A stretch of 64,000 nucleotides of DNA from Enterococcus sp. 5H (GTDB lineage Bacteria > Bacillota > Bacilli > Lactobacillales > Enterococcaceae): positions 62,001 through 126,000 of the forward strand of contig NZ_AMDP01000002.1 of the NCBI RefSeq assembly GCF_028128615.1, in the 5' to 3' direction. A program made the translations under genes and the position numbers. Shown in pieces: positions 1-8,885 of this stretch. A model generated the notes under the pieces. The model was not told the origin of the DNA and ran no database searches. It saw only the letters and a program-made list of their open reading frames with translations. Position 1 is the first letter of the stretch; each line of letters opens with the position of its first letter.

Positions 1-1
1 A

Positions 2-106
2 AAAGGTAAAAAAATAGGGACACGCGTTGATGGAGATCCCAGTGAAGATTTACCTATTAATATGAAAGTTGTGAAACATGGGGTGACGGTTTTTGCTCCT
101 GAATAG
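2..106 (+). CDS. 3' end of an unidentified gene (partial)
   Basis: An open frame enters from the left edge and ends at TAG 104-106, giving the last 34 residues of a protein that finishes KVVKHGVTVFAPE. There is no internal stop and the residue composition is normal for a protein. I do not recognise the family from this short tail. It lies about 90 bases upstream of the DUF1294 gene on the same strand. No strong hairpin terminator is visible in between, so the two could be co-transcribed. Confidence 0.55.
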   Translation, partial: KGKKIGTRVDGDPSEDLPINMKVVKHGVTVFAPE

Positions 107-196
107 TAAACTTATAACAATTAATTGTCGAAATAACTTTACATCCAACTCTTATTCAAGGTATTCTATTAGAAGAAAGATTTTGGAGGAAAAGTT

Positions 197-481
197 ATGA
201 ACGATTTAATGAAGCATGCACCATGGATATATTTGCTTCTAATAAATGTAAGTGAGTTTTTAGCAATGTATTTTGACAAAAAAAGAGCTGTTAGAAAAAG
301 ATGGCGGATTCCTGAATTTGATTTATTATTTATGGGAATTATCGGCGGCGGGATCGGCGGTCTGCTTGCTCAGCAGCTGTTTCATCATAAAACAAAAAAA
401 ATACGCTTTTATTTTTTCTTTATTTTTGGTACACTAGTAGCTATCGCAATTCTTTATTTTAGTTATAAAAGGACGTCGTGA
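197..481 (+). CDS. DUF1294 family membrane protein (YsdA-like)
   Basis: A 94-residue integral membrane protein. It matches the DUF1294 pattern: an N-terminal hydrophobic segment, then a FDKKRAVRKRWRIPE-like stretch (about residues 26-41), a glycine-rich GIIGGGIGGLLAQ segment, a HHKTKK motif, and a final hydrophobic helix. The start is set by GGAGGA at 185-190. No biochemical role is established for this family. It is followed 23 bases later by another membrane protein gene, so the two probably form an operon. The family call is made by motif recognition and is fairly secure; the function is unknown. Confidence 0.8.
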   Translation: MNDLMKHAPWIYLLLINVSEFLAMYFDKKRAVRKRWRIPEFDLLFMGIIGGGIGGLLAQQLFHHKTKKIRFYFFFIFGTLVAIAILYFSYKRTS

Positions 482-504
482 ATACAAATTAGTGGGGAGA
501 AACC

Positions 505-1551
505 ATGAAAAGCAATTCAAAAACAAAAATTTTCGTGAATATTGGCTTATTGGTAATTTTCATAGGCATTTTAATTTATGTCATGGATAATTCATTAAGC
601 GATATATTCGCTCAATTAATGGAAACTAGTTGGCTTGTTGTTGCTCTGGTTATTTTATTAGGTGTTGTCTATCAAATTGTGGAAGGGCGCTCTATTAAAG
701 AAATTGCCTCCTATTTCCAAAAAGATTTTACAACAAAAGATGGTTTTTTTACGTCATGTTATGTAGCGTTTTACCGGGTTATTTCATTTGGTACAGGGAC
801 TTTACTTTCAGAAATTTATTTCTATAAGAAAAAAGGTTTAGCTATTTCACAAGGTGTAGGTGTGACAGCGTTACATATGATTATGTATAAAGTAGCTGTT
901 ATTTTCTTATCTGTACTAGGTCTTATTGTTCAGTTTTCGCTATTCTATGAGCATGCACCAAAAATGATTCCATTTATTTTGGCAGGGGTTATTTTGACAT
1001 TTGCAATTATTTTTTCATTATTAGTTCTGTCAAGCAGCCTGAATTTACAAGTCTTCTTAATTAAATGGACGAACAAGTATTTTAAACGCCAAAAATTAAG
1101 AGATTGGGTAGATAAATGTAATCTACAAATCTATTCATTGAGAGAAACGGTTTTAACGATTACCAAAGATCGTTCTGCAGCCATTCGGATTTTTGGCTGG
1201 AATGTGACAAAATTGCTTTTTTGGTACGTGATTCCATATGTTGTGTTAGTGCAGGAACATCCGAAAATTGACTTCTTGTTAGTTCTCTCGTTTACTAGTT
1301 TTGCAGTAATTTTATCTGGAGTTTTCCCAACACCAGCAGGAATTGGACCTTTTGAATTTGTCTACTTACTCTTATTTAAACCATTAGTTGGTACGGTGGA
1401 TGCTGTTTCTTCTTTACTATTGTATCGTTTTGCTAGTTTTGTTTTACCATTTTTGATTGGTTTCGTATTTGTCTTGGTACAAAAAAGACGAGAAATAAAA
1501 TCAGATTTGGATGCAGTAAAGAAAGAAAAAGAGCAAGCGGTAGAGGAATAG
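505..1551 (+). CDS. LPG-synthase-TM / UPF0104 family integral membrane protein
   Basis: A 348-residue polytopic membrane protein with about eight hydrophobic segments and a charged cytoplasmic tail rich in K and E. It resembles the transmembrane domain of lysylphosphatidylglycerol synthases (MprF N-terminal half; YbhN/UPF0104 family). Visible features are SFGTGTLLSEIYFYKKKG (about 94-111) and the late FPTPAGIGPFEFVYL motif (about 275-289). It lacks the C-terminal aminoacyl-transferase domain of MprF, so it is not a full lysyl-PG synthase. Related stand-alone proteins are suspected lipid flippases, which is inference here. GGGGAG precedes the ATG. A hairpin terminator follows at 1571-1619. Confidence 0.8.
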   Translation: MKSNSKTKIFVNIGLLVIFIGILIYVMDNSLSDIFAQLMETSWLVVALVILLGVVYQIVEGRSIKEIASYFQKDFTTKDGFFTSCYVAFYRVISFGTGTLLSEIYFYKKKGLAISQGVGVTALHMIMYKVAVIFLSVLGLIVQFSLFYEHAPKMIPFILAGVILTFAIIFSLLVLSSSLNLQVFLIKWTNKYFKRQKLRDWVDKCNLQIYSLRETVLTITKDRSAAIRIFGWNVTKLLFWYVIPYVVLVQEHPKIDFLLVLSFTSFAVILSGVFPTPAGIGPFEFVYLLLFKPLVGTVDAVSSLLLYRFASFVLPFLIGFVFVLVQKRREIKSDLDAVKKEKEQAVEE

Positions 1552-1570
1552 TCAACTTAATAAAAAATAG

Positions 1571-1619
1571 AACTTGTAACAAAACGGATGTTTAGTTTTG
1601 TCGCAAGTTTTATTTTTTT
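1571..1619 (+). terminator. Terminator hairpin, member A of the dispersed hairpin family
   Basis: Arms AACTTGTAACAAAAC (1571-1585) and GTTTTGTCGCAAGTT (1595-1609) pair with one C-A mismatch (T1577/C1603 region) around the loop GGATGTTTA. A T-rich tail TTATTTTTTT follows. The loop and inner stem match hairpins at 8821, 37587 and 53350, but the upstream flank shared by those copies is missing here. Confidence 0.8.
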
Positions 1620-1748
1620 GTAAGCATCGTTAACAAAATGTTTGAAAAATCCTTATTTATTATAGTTTTTTTGGTAAAATGAAATCAGCAGTGATTTTAA
1701 GTAATCAAAAGCTACTGTATTAAATAAAAAGGAGAAAGAAGGGATAGT

Positions 1749-2663
1749 ATGGTTAATGAACAAGTATTAAATGTGGTAGATGTATCTAAACGTGTTGGTA
1801 AAAAAAGAATCATTAAAGATGCATCATTTAGTGTGAGGAGTGGCAGAGTAACAGGGCTTCTTGGCCCGAATGGTGCGGGGAAAACAACGATTATCCGAAT
1901 GTTGGTTGGTTTAATGAGTCATGATAAAGGCTCAATTCAGATCGTTGGACACTCACTTACAGAAAATTTTAAAGAAGCCATGGCTCATGTTGGTGCAATT
2001 GTTGAAAACCCTGAATTTTATAATTATATGACTGGGATGGACAACTTAAAACAATTTGTGAGAATGACAGAGAAATCAATTTTTGAAGATACCCTAAATC
2101 AAGTAGTTAAAAGCGTGCACTTAGAAAATAACATTGATCAAAAAGTCAAAACCTACTCTTTAGGTATGCGGCAGCGATTAGGAGTAGCGCAAGCAATTTT
2201 ACACGAGCCAGACTTGTTACTTTTAGACGAACCAATGAATGGTTTAGATCCACAAGGAATGCGGGAATTTCGTGAAATGATTCAGCAGCTTAAAGAACAA
2301 GGAGTTGGTGTGCTGATTTCAAGTCATCAGCTGAGTGATATGGAGCTGATTTGTGATGACTTAGTGATTGTTCAAAAAGGAGAAATTTCGTATGTGGGTC
2401 CGATGACGGCTGCAAATCAAGAAAATAAACTAGTCGTATTGCTGGAAACGGATCAGCAGGAAAAAGTACAAGTTTTTCTAAAAGAAGAAGGCTACAGTGT
2501 AAGTGTTGATCAAAACTATTTGAAGCTTGAATTAACCGAAGATACTAGAACAACGTTAGTTAAGCAGCTAGTTGAGGCTGGTTTTGGTATTAAAGAACTA
2601 AAAGTCCATGTTGATTCGTTGGAAGAAAACTTCTTACGCTGGACTGAAAATGGAGGGTTGTAA
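1749..2663 (+). CDS. ABC exporter ATP-binding protein (BcrA-like)
   Basis: A 304-residue ATPase of the ABC-2/drug-export type. Walker A is GPNGAGKTT (about residues 39-47), the signature is SLGMRQRLGVAQA (about 138-150), Walker B is LLLLDEPMNGLD (about 157-168), and the switch histidine lies in SSHQLSDM. The C-terminal ~90 residues form an accessory domain as in bacitracin-type (BcrA) ATPases. It is cytoplasmic and pairs with the permease encoded immediately downstream. The start follows AAGGAGAAAGAAGGG. The substrate cannot be read from sequence. The genes are not beside a two-component system, so a peptide-antibiotic resistance role is only a possibility. Confidence 0.88.
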   Translation: MVNEQVLNVVDVSKRVGKKRIIKDASFSVRSGRVTGLLGPNGAGKTTIIRMLVGLMSHDKGSIQIVGHSLTENFKEAMAHVGAIVENPEFYNYMTGMDNLKQFVRMTEKSIFEDTLNQVVKSVHLENNIDQKVKTYSLGMRQRLGVAQAILHEPDLLLLDEPMNGLDPQGMREFREMIQQLKEQGVGVLISSHQLSDMELICDDLVIVQKGEISYVGPMTAANQENKLVVLLETDQQEKVQVFLKEEGYSVSVDQNYLKLELTEDTRTTLVKQLVEAGFGIKELKVHVDSLEENFLRWTENGGL

Positions 2664-2664
2664 T

Positions 2665-3474
2665 ATGGGAGCATTGATTAAAAACGAATGGATAAAATTA
2701 ATAAAAAAGAAATCGTCGTGGATTATGTGGATTATTTTAGCGGCTATGACTTTCGGTATTACGTTACTTATAAGGTCAACGACGAATACTGGAACTGAGA
2801 GAGTTATAAAGGCTAATGAAGTATTTTTTAATTTAACAGACATGACTTCTTTTCTTAATTTATTCGTTGTAATTGTTGCAGCATCTATTGTAGCTGAAGA
2901 ATTCAGTCGAGGAACAATTAAGTTCTTACTGATCCGACCATTTACGCGCAGTCAAATTTTATTTTCAAAATTTATTGTATGTCTGATCTACGGCTTGGTT
3001 GGAACAGTGATTCTTTATGTCAGTAGCCTTGCTTTTTCGAATTTATTACTTGGTGTACAATCACCATTTGAAGTAGTAAAAGACTTTTATGGTTGGAATG
3101 CTTTAACCGTTGCCGCTGCTTATGCGTGTGCTAATTTGTTGCTAGTTTTACTATATATTACGATTACATTGTTTATCTCAGCGGCAGTTCGATCGCAAAG
3201 TTTGGCAGTTGGTGTCGGTTTAGGTGTTTTATTTGGAAGCAGCATTATTAATACATTTTTGAATATTTTGATGCAAGAGCGACCTTGGTTAAAATGGAAT
3301 TTATTTAACATGCTGAATATTAAAAATACAGTTATGGAATCAACTGGCGAAGAAGAATTACTTAAAACGTACCTGAATTTCTGGCAAATGGCTGTAGGGA
3401 TTTTAATTTATAGTGCAATTATTTACTTTGCAATGCAATTACTGTTTAAGAAAAGAGATGTTTCATTGAGTTAA
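2665..3474 (+). CDS. ABC-2 type permease subunit
   Basis: A 269-residue membrane protein with about six hydrophobic segments, typical of ABC-2 permeases in BcrA/BcrB-like exporters. The N-terminus (MGALIKNEWIKLIKKK) is the usual short amphipathic lead before the first helix. I set the start at ATG 2665, two bases after the ATPase stop. GGAGGG inside the end of the upstream gene serves as its ribosome binding site. A longer frame opening at 2608 overlaps the ATPase and has no site of its own. Translational coupling with the ATPase is likely. The pair forms a probable exporter of unknown substrate. Confidence 0.85.
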   Translation: MGALIKNEWIKLIKKKSSWIMWIILAAMTFGITLLIRSTTNTGTERVIKANEVFFNLTDMTSFLNLFVVIVAASIVAEEFSRGTIKFLLIRPFTRSQILFSKFIVCLIYGLVGTVILYVSSLAFSNLLLGVQSPFEVVKDFYGWNALTVAAAYACANLLLVLLYITITLFISAAVRSQSLAVGVGLGVLFGSSIINTFLNILMQERPWLKWNLFNMLNIKNTVMESTGEEELLKTYLNFWQMAVGILIYSAIIYFAMQLLFKKRDVSLS

Positions 3475-3797
3475 TTTTCATTTTTGCTGTTATTTTATAT
3501 AATGAAATAGGTAAAATTGTTCTATTTTAACTTTGATTATTAAAAAAAATGTCTAAATGTTAGAAAAGGAAAAATCTAAAAAAAATTCTAGAAGTTGTAA
3601 ACGTTGACTAATCAACGTTTAGAGCTTCTGTTGTTTTGGGAGTTAAATGAAAAATTAGAGGGATTTATTATTTTCTAAGTAAACTAATAAATTGCTGATA
3701 AAACGAGTGTTTATGCGTTTGAGCGCTTGTTTATACATTTAAAAATGATTATGATTAAAAAGAAATTTTAAACTTTATTAGGATTAGGAGTGTTTTA
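3475..3797 (+). other. 323-base intergenic region with a perfect inverted repeat
   Basis: This AT-rich spacer separates the exporter from the amino acid permease. It holds a perfect 10-bp inverted repeat, TAAACGTTGA-CTAA-TCAACGTTTA (3598-3621). An AGAAG/CTTCT pair lies outside it, so the full hairpin runs about 3591-3629. The following bases (GTTGTTTTGGG) are only a weak U-tract, so it may be a poor terminator or a regulatory site. GTTTATGCGTTTGAGCGCTTGTTTATAC-like sequence (about 3709-3737) lies just before the permease, but I cannot assign it to a known operator. No gene is seen. Confidence 0.5.
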
Positions 3798-5231
3798 ATG
3801 GAACAAAAGCAGTTGCGATGGTTTACAGTTGGTTTAATCGCATTTAACATGGTTTGGGGCTTAGGAAATGTTGTAAATAACTATGCTCAACAAGGAATCT
3901 CAGTTGTCACATCTTGGGTTTTAATTTTGGTCTTATATTTTATTCCGTATGCCTTGATTGTAGGGCAACTAGGTTCAACATTTAAAGATAGTAGCGGTGG
4001 TGTCAGCTCATGGGTCCAAAATACTAGTACCAAACGTTTAGCATATTATGCAGCTTGGACTTATTGGGTTGTGCATATTCCTTATTTGGCTCAAAAGCCT
4101 CAATTAGTTTTGATTGCGTTTGGCTGGGCAATTCAAGGAAATGGAAATATTGTTAATAATTTCTCAGTTGTTGGTATTTCGTTAATTTCATTGGCTATTT
4201 TTTTGATCTTTCTACTTTTATCTACGCGCGGTTTAATGACCTTAAAAGTTATTGGCGGGATGGCAGGTACGGCTATTTTTGTAATGTCGATGCTATTTAT
4301 TTTATTGGCAGTTGGCGCACCGTTTATGAATTCTACAGTACAATTTGCAACACCACATATGAATCAAGTCAGCACTTATATTCCAAAATTCGATTTTAGT
4401 TACTTTACGACAGTATCTATGCTGGTCTTTGCGGTTGGTGGGGCAGAAAAAATTTCGCCTTATGTTAACTCAATGAAAAATCCAGCAAAAGAATTTCCTA
4501 AGGGAATGATTTTCTTAGCAGCAATGGTTGGTGTTTCAGCTGTGTTAGGCTCATTCGCTATGGGAATGCTTTTTGCAAGTAATAATATTCCAGACGATTT
4601 GATGGCAAATGGCGCGTATACAGCGTTCCAATTATTAGGTGAATATTATGGTGTAGGGAATTTATTAATGATTATCTATGCAATCACAAATGGTATTGGT
4701 CAAATCTCAGCTTTAGCTTTTTCGATTGATGCGCCGCTGCAAATTTTATTAGCAGATGCTGATCCAGAATATGTTCCGGCAGCATTACGCAAAAGAAGTA
4801 AAAAAGGAACCTTGGTTAATGGGTATTTACTAACTGGTATTCTGGTAAGTATCATTATTCTATTACCGATGTTTGGTATAAAAAATATTCAAGAGCTAGT
4901 TAAATGGTTAACGAACTTAAATTCTGTTGTTATGCCAATGCGTTATCTGTGGGTATTCTTTGCCTATATGATGTTGAACAAAGCATATAAAAACTACAAT
5001 TCAGAATATAAATTTATTAAAAATCCCAAAATTGCCTTTGGGTTTGGACTGTGGTGTTTTATTTTTACCGCGTTTGCTTGTATTTTAGGAATGGTGCCAA
5101 AAGTTGATTTTGGAGTGGATCCAAAAGCTTGGTTCTTCCAATTAGCTTCAAATATAATTACCCCGGTTGTACTAATCTTACTAGGGATGATTTTACCAGC
5201 TTTAGCCCGTCGAGATAAAAAAAGAGCATAA
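3798..5231 (+). CDS. APC-superfamily amino acid permease
   Basis: A 477-residue protein with about 12 hydrophobic segments. It is typical of the amino acid-polyamine-organocation superfamily and closest in feel to the glutamate/GABA-antiporter and YjeM-like branch (FNMVWGLGN in helix 1, GGVSSWVQN in the helix 2-3 region, GGAEKISPYVNSMKNPAKEFPKG after helix 6). It would carry an amino acid or related compound across the cytoplasmic membrane by proton symport or exchange. The substrate is not evident, and no decarboxylase lies beside it. AGGATTAGGAG precedes the ATG. A terminator follows at 5249, so the gene seems monocistronic. Confidence 0.8.
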   Translation: MEQKQLRWFTVGLIAFNMVWGLGNVVNNYAQQGISVVTSWVLILVLYFIPYALIVGQLGSTFKDSSGGVSSWVQNTSTKRLAYYAAWTYWVVHIPYLAQKPQLVLIAFGWAIQGNGNIVNNFSVVGISLISLAIFLIFLLLSTRGLMTLKVIGGMAGTAIFVMSMLFILLAVGAPFMNSTVQFATPHMNQVSTYIPKFDFSYFTTVSMLVFAVGGAEKISPYVNSMKNPAKEFPKGMIFLAAMVGVSAVLGSFAMGMLFASNNIPDDLMANGAYTAFQLLGEYYGVGNLLMIIYAITNGIGQISALAFSIDAPLQILLADADPEYVPAALRKRSKKGTLVNGYLLTGILVSIIILLPMFGIKNIQELVKWLTNLNSVVMPMRYLWVFFAYMMLNKAYKNYNSEYKFIKNPKIAFGFGLWCFIFTAFACILGMVPKVDFGVDPKAWFFQLASNIITPVVLILLGMILPALARRDKKRA

Positions 5232-5248
5232 TTACATTAACTAAATGA

Positions 5249-5291
5249 AGAGAGAACGATACTTGAAATAATAGTATTTTTCTCTCTTTTT
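5249..5291 (+). terminator. Rho-independent terminator after the APC permease
   Basis: AGAGAGAA (5249-5256) pairs with TTCTCTCT (5280-5287). An inner ATACT/AGTAT stem adds to it, and TTTTATTTT follows. Confidence 0.75.
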
Positions 5292-5353
5292 ATTTTCTGA
5301 CTAAAATGATATGATGAATTTAAATAGATCTGATGAATTATGAGGGGATAATA

Positions 5354-5974
5354 ATGAAAAACAAAAATTTAGTTCAAGTAACTATCGATCAATTAAAAAA
5401 ATATATTCAAACTGAAAACTTTAAGGATGGGGACAAACTGCTAATAGAAAAGCAATTAGCTGAAAAGTTTGGTGTGGGTCGTTCGACGTTGCGTGAAGCT
5501 GTAAAAATTTTGGAATACGGCGGTGTTTTGGAAGTTAAACAAGGTGCGGGAACGTTTGTTAAAGCTTTAGAAGAAGGTTCTAATTTGAGGAAAGATTTAA
5601 TCGATGTTAGAGAAATGCTTGAAACAACTGCTGGTAAACTAGCATGTGAGAATCGAACTGAAGCCGATTTAGCTGCTTTGAACCAAGCGTTATTTACCCG
5701 AAATCGTTTATTAGCAAAAGGCAATTTTTCTGAGTATATTCAAGCCGATTTAGACTTTCATTTATTAATTGTAAAAAGCAGTAAAAATGGTTTTTTAATT
5801 CAATGGTATCAAGAGATTTTTACAGATTTAAAAACAATGCTTAGTACGCTAGTCATTGATTCAATAGATTATCAGGACAATACGAATTTACATCAGAAAA
5901 TGTTTGATGGTATTTTGGCTCAAGAACCAGCTGTTATAGTTGAAGCAATCTTAGAGAATAGCAGGAGAAAATAA
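5354..5974 (+). CDS. GntR family transcriptional regulator, FadR/FCD subfamily
   Basis: A 206-residue DNA-binding regulator. Residues about 1-72 form the GntR winged helix (KLLIEKQLAEKFGVGRSTLR, then REAVKILEYGGVLEVKQGAGTFV split across turn and wing). The rest is an alpha-helical FCD-like ligand domain, including DLDFHLLIVKSSKN, whose D/H residues commonly bind a metal and a carboxylate effector. ATG 5354 is preferred because GAGGGG (5342-5347) sits at correct distance; a TTG at 5333 has no site. The stop is 3 bases before the MFS gene, so this is a regulator-transporter operon. It probably controls that transporter in response to a small acid; the ligand is unknown. Confidence 0.85.
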   Translation: MKNKNLVQVTIDQLKKYIQTENFKDGDKLLIEKQLAEKFGVGRSTLREAVKILEYGGVLEVKQGAGTFVKALEEGSNLRKDLIDVREMLETTAGKLACENRTEADLAALNQALFTRNRLLAKGNFSEYIQADLDFHLLIVKSSKNGFLIQWYQEIFTDLKTMLSTLVIDSIDYQDNTNLHQKMFDGILAQEPAVIVEAILENSRRK

Positions 5975-5977
5975 CAG

Positions 5978-7129
5978 ATGGTTAAAGAAGATTATAAAAA
6001 AATCGGTCTAGTTTTTTTAGTTGCATTTAGTTTACGAGTAGGAATTTCTTCTATTCCGCCCTTGTTGCCAATGCTGAAAAAGGAATTGGCAATTTCTGAT
6101 GTAGCAGCAAGTCTATTGACAAGTATTCCAGTGATCTGTATGGGAATCTTTGCTTTGACAGTTTCTTTTGTTCAGGAAAAATTAGGTCGAAGAAAAGGAA
6201 TCTTAGTTTTTCTTTTGGTACTGAGTGCGGCTATTTTAGCTCGAGCAGTCACAGTCAATTATTTTGGATTGATAACTACGGCATTTATGGTTGGTGTTGG
6301 GACAGCTATTATTGGGCCCTTGTTGTCAGGTTATATCAAAGCTGAATTTCCTACAAGATCGGGTTTATTAATTGGTATTTATTCAATTAGTATGGGACTT
6401 GGCGCATCGATCAGCTCAGGCAGTGTAATGAAACTGACTGATTATTTTGGCGGAAGATGGAATTTTGCATTGGCTTTTTTTGGTTGTTTGTCATTAGTCG
6501 GTTTTTTTAGCTGGAAAACTGGAACGAAGCAACAGTCACAAAGTGAGTTAATTGTAAGAAAAGCTGCTTTACCATTAAGAAATAGGCAAGCGTGGAAAAT
6601 CACATTATTTTTCGGTATTCAATCGGGAATTTTTTATGGATTGACTACTTGGATCACAACAATTGCATTTTCAAGAGGTGTTAGTATTGAAGTTGCAAGT
6701 TTGGTTTTAACTTTTTATACCTTAATACAGATGGTATTTAGCTTTTTAATTCCGTTGTTAATGGATTATGTAGGACAAGTTAAAAGCTGGTCATTAATCT
6801 GTAGCTCTCTTGTTCTTATAGGGATTGTTGGTTTACTTATGAGAGGTGCTTTCTTATGGTTTGTCCTTGCTACCTTTGTGATTGGAGTAGGTTTAGGCGG
6901 TTTATTTCCGATTGCACTTTTATTACCATTGAAGCTAACTCATTCAGCTGAAGAAACAAGTGCTTGGACTGGAATGGTTCAATCATTTGGCTACATTATT
7001 GGTGGAATGATTCCAATTTTAATGGGGATTATTGCAGATATTATTCCGGCGACAAACGCTTCGTTATGGTTTGTTATGTTATTAAGCCTGATAATAATTG
7101 GTATCACTTTACGATTCAATAAAATCTAG
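5978..7129 (+). CDS. MFS transporter, CynX/NimT-like
   Basis: A 383-residue major facilitator protein with about 12 hydrophobic segments. The opening SLRVGISSIPPLLPMLKKEL and the helix 2-3 motif FVQEKLGRRKG are characteristic of the CynX (cyanate) / NimT (2-nitroimidazole) group. Members move small organic or inorganic anions or drugs; the real substrate here is unknown. It is translated from GCAGGAGA, which overlaps the end of the FadR-like regulator gene. No cyanase is encoded nearby, which argues against a cyanate role. A hairpin spanning the stop codon (7122-7158) ends the operon. Confidence 0.8.
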   Translation: MVKEDYKKIGLVFLVAFSLRVGISSIPPLLPMLKKELAISDVAASLLTSIPVICMGIFALTVSFVQEKLGRRKGILVFLLVLSAAILARAVTVNYFGLITTAFMVGVGTAIIGPLLSGYIKAEFPTRSGLLIGIYSISMGLGASISSGSVMKLTDYFGGRWNFALAFFGCLSLVGFFSWKTGTKQQSQSELIVRKAALPLRNRQAWKITLFFGIQSGIFYGLTTWITTIAFSRGVSIEVASLVLTFYTLIQMVFSFLIPLLMDYVGQVKSWSLICSSLVLIGIVGLLMRGAFLWFVLATFVIGVGLGGLFPIALLLPLKLTHSAEETSAWTGMVQSFGYIIGGMIPILMGIIADIIPATNASLWFVMLLSLIIIGITLRFNKI

Positions 7130-7158
7130 TTGTCTTAGAGCAGCAAGCTAGATTTTTA
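7122..7158 (+). terminator. Terminator overlapping the MFS gene stop codon
   Basis: AAATCTAGTTG (7122-7132) pairs with CAAGCTAGATTT (7143-7154) with a single bulge. TTTATT follows. The left arm contains the TAG stop codon. Confidence 0.7.
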
Positions 7159-7326
7159 TTAACCAAAATTATAAAAAAATGAATTAATTAAACTCTATTT
7201 TGTTTTTGCAATTGTGTATTATAGAAAAAAAGAGCAATTTTGTATTTTTAAAGGTATAATAGAAGTGGAAGTGTGTTCTTTTTTCTAAAAAAATGATACG
7301 ATTTATAAAGGATAAAATTAGAGGAA

Positions 7327-8727
7327 GTGAGAACGATTAGTAAACAACAACAATCAGCTAAACAAGAAAGATCAACGTTTATTTGTAAAGAGATTGATCC
7401 TGATTACTTAGGTCGTGAAATTTATGCTGATAATATAAAAACACCGTATTCTTTTTATTTAGTACGAAGATTAACTTTAGCAAAAGATTATCAGAATTTG
7501 GCTGAAGGTGAGGCTTTTTTTGATGCTATCTGTGATAGTTGGGATGCAACGGATGATTTCGAAGAATTGGTTGTCAAAAAAATCTATATGTACGTTGAAA
7601 CTGAAGTGATGTATTATACTTTATTAATGGGTAGCTTTGAGCCAACTAAGCGAGTACTGCGGACAGATTTAAAACACTGGCTTGAAGATATTTCATTGGA
7701 AAAAGAAGAACGCTCACTGATTTATAAAGGTGAACCTGAGATTAATACAGGTGAAATGCAGAGTATGATGAAGCAAATGATTGAAACATCAAATGAAATT
7801 TTCCGCTTAAGAAAAATGATTGATGATTTATCTGAAACAATTAATCAAGGGAAAATTGAAGTACTTCATCAACCAAAAATTCAACCAGTTATTTCTAGAA
7901 GTATTAAAACAATTCATTTAAAACGTGCTCAGCCATTGTTACTAGAAGACGATCACTTAGACTCAAGTAATGCGACTGAAGAATCCATAGAGAAGAATGA
8001 CTTAAATGTTTTGAGCGATTCGGTAGAGAAAGCAGCAGGGAATGAGACTGAAAAAAAGCCACAAATCAAGTTGAACGAAAAACCAACGCTAGAAAATTCC
8101 CCAATAGCAGACGAACGCTTCACCTCTCTAAAGCCAAAAGTAAAAGATGATGCAGATGCTAAGGAAAAAATTACTGAAAATAATGTCACTAAGCCTGAGC
8201 TAAAAGCTTTAACATTGGTAAGAGGGAAAGCTCTACAATTGCAGCCGGAAAATTGGCTTGATTTTTCATTACAACTTGAGGATAGTCAAATGGTTGATTC
8301 CTCTACAGAAAGATCAAATGTTGAACCAGATGACCTAGAGAATCTTGAAAATGAAATTTATCAATGTTTTGTCAATAAACGCAAACGTTTAGGTGACAAG
8401 AAAAAACATACTAAGAAAAAAAGAGTTCTACGATCAGATCTTTTAGCCCAAATTGAGCAGGCAGAGTATTTAAATTATTCTTGGGGACAAGTGCTCAGAA
8501 AACGTCAAGAAGATGTCTTGATTTGTGGACGTTTAAGTAGTAGCAGCTTAGTTTCATCTTTAGATGAATTTTTAGATGAAGTACGTGGAATTGCGTATAG
8601 CCGTTCTTTATTTGGGAAAAAAGTTCGCTGTTCCATTGAGCTTTTACGGCGTTTGGAAGGTTATGTTTTGATGGATCAATTTATGCAGAAGTTGATTATT
8701 CTTTCAGACGAACCAACGCAAAATTAA
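7327..8727 (+). CDS. Unknown 466-aa protein with acidic low-complexity middle
   Basis: I do not recognise this protein. The N-terminal ~150 residues look folded and helical (DPDYLGREIYADNIKTPYSF; aromatic-rich VETEVMYYTLLMG). A coiled-coil-like stretch follows (about 140-175), then a charged, probably disordered linker (about 190-330) rich in E, K, S and N. A basic KRKRLGDKKKHTKKKRVLR segment leads into a second folded ~100-residue region. There is no signal peptide or membrane segment. The start is uncertain: GTG 7327 lies inside the only Shine-Dalgarno-like stretch (GGAAGTGA 7323-7330), and ATT 7336 sits at ideal spacing. A terminator-type hairpin follows at 8821. Confidence 0.75.
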   Translation: MRTISKQQQSAKQERSTFICKEIDPDYLGREIYADNIKTPYSFYLVRRLTLAKDYQNLAEGEAFFDAICDSWDATDDFEELVVKKIYMYVETEVMYYTLLMGSFEPTKRVLRTDLKHWLEDISLEKEERSLIYKGEPEINTGEMQSMMKQMIETSNEIFRLRKMIDDLSETINQGKIEVLHQPKIQPVISRSIKTIHLKRAQPLLLEDDHLDSSNATEESIEKNDLNVLSDSVEKAAGNETEKKPQIKLNEKPTLENSPIADERFTSLKPKVKDDADAKEKITENNVTKPELKALTLVRGKALQLQPENWLDFSLQLEDSQMVDSSTERSNVEPDDLENLENEIYQCFVNKRKRLGDKKKHTKKKRVLRSDLLAQIEQAEYLNYSWGQVLRKRQEDVLICGRLSSSSLVSSLDEFLDEVRGIAYSRSLFGKKVRCSIELLRRLEGYVLMDQFMQKLIILSDEPTQN

Positions 8728-8782
8728 AATGGTTTAGTCATTTCGAAAGTGTACAATTATTTATTTAATTTTAGGGAAATTA

Positions 8783-8865
8783 TAGGAGCTACTTTTTCTA
8801 GCTGTTTAGTCGAATATAGTGTGTGGAGCAAAACGGATCTTTGGTTTTGCCCACACCCTTTTTTT
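8783..8865 (+). repeat. Dispersed hairpin element, copy B (terminator)
   Basis: Hairpin arms GTGTGGAGCAAAAC (8821-8834) and GTTTTGCCCACAC (8844-8856) enclose loop GGATCTTTG. CCTTTTTTT follows, so this should end transcription of the 466-aa protein gene. The ~38 bases upstream (AGGAGCTACTTTTTCTAG, then CTGTTTAGTCGAATATAGT) align with the flank of the 53.35-kb copy and, nearer the hairpin, with copies at 37.6 and 13.2 kb. Confidence 0.75.
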
Positions 8866-8885
8866 GTTGAAGTATTGGGAAGAAT

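Noticed and set aside
3709-3737. cre site before the APC permease (GCGTTTGAGCGCTTG region)
   Set aside because: It does not fit TGWAANCGNTNWCA at enough positions, unlike the sites at 38677 and 43015.
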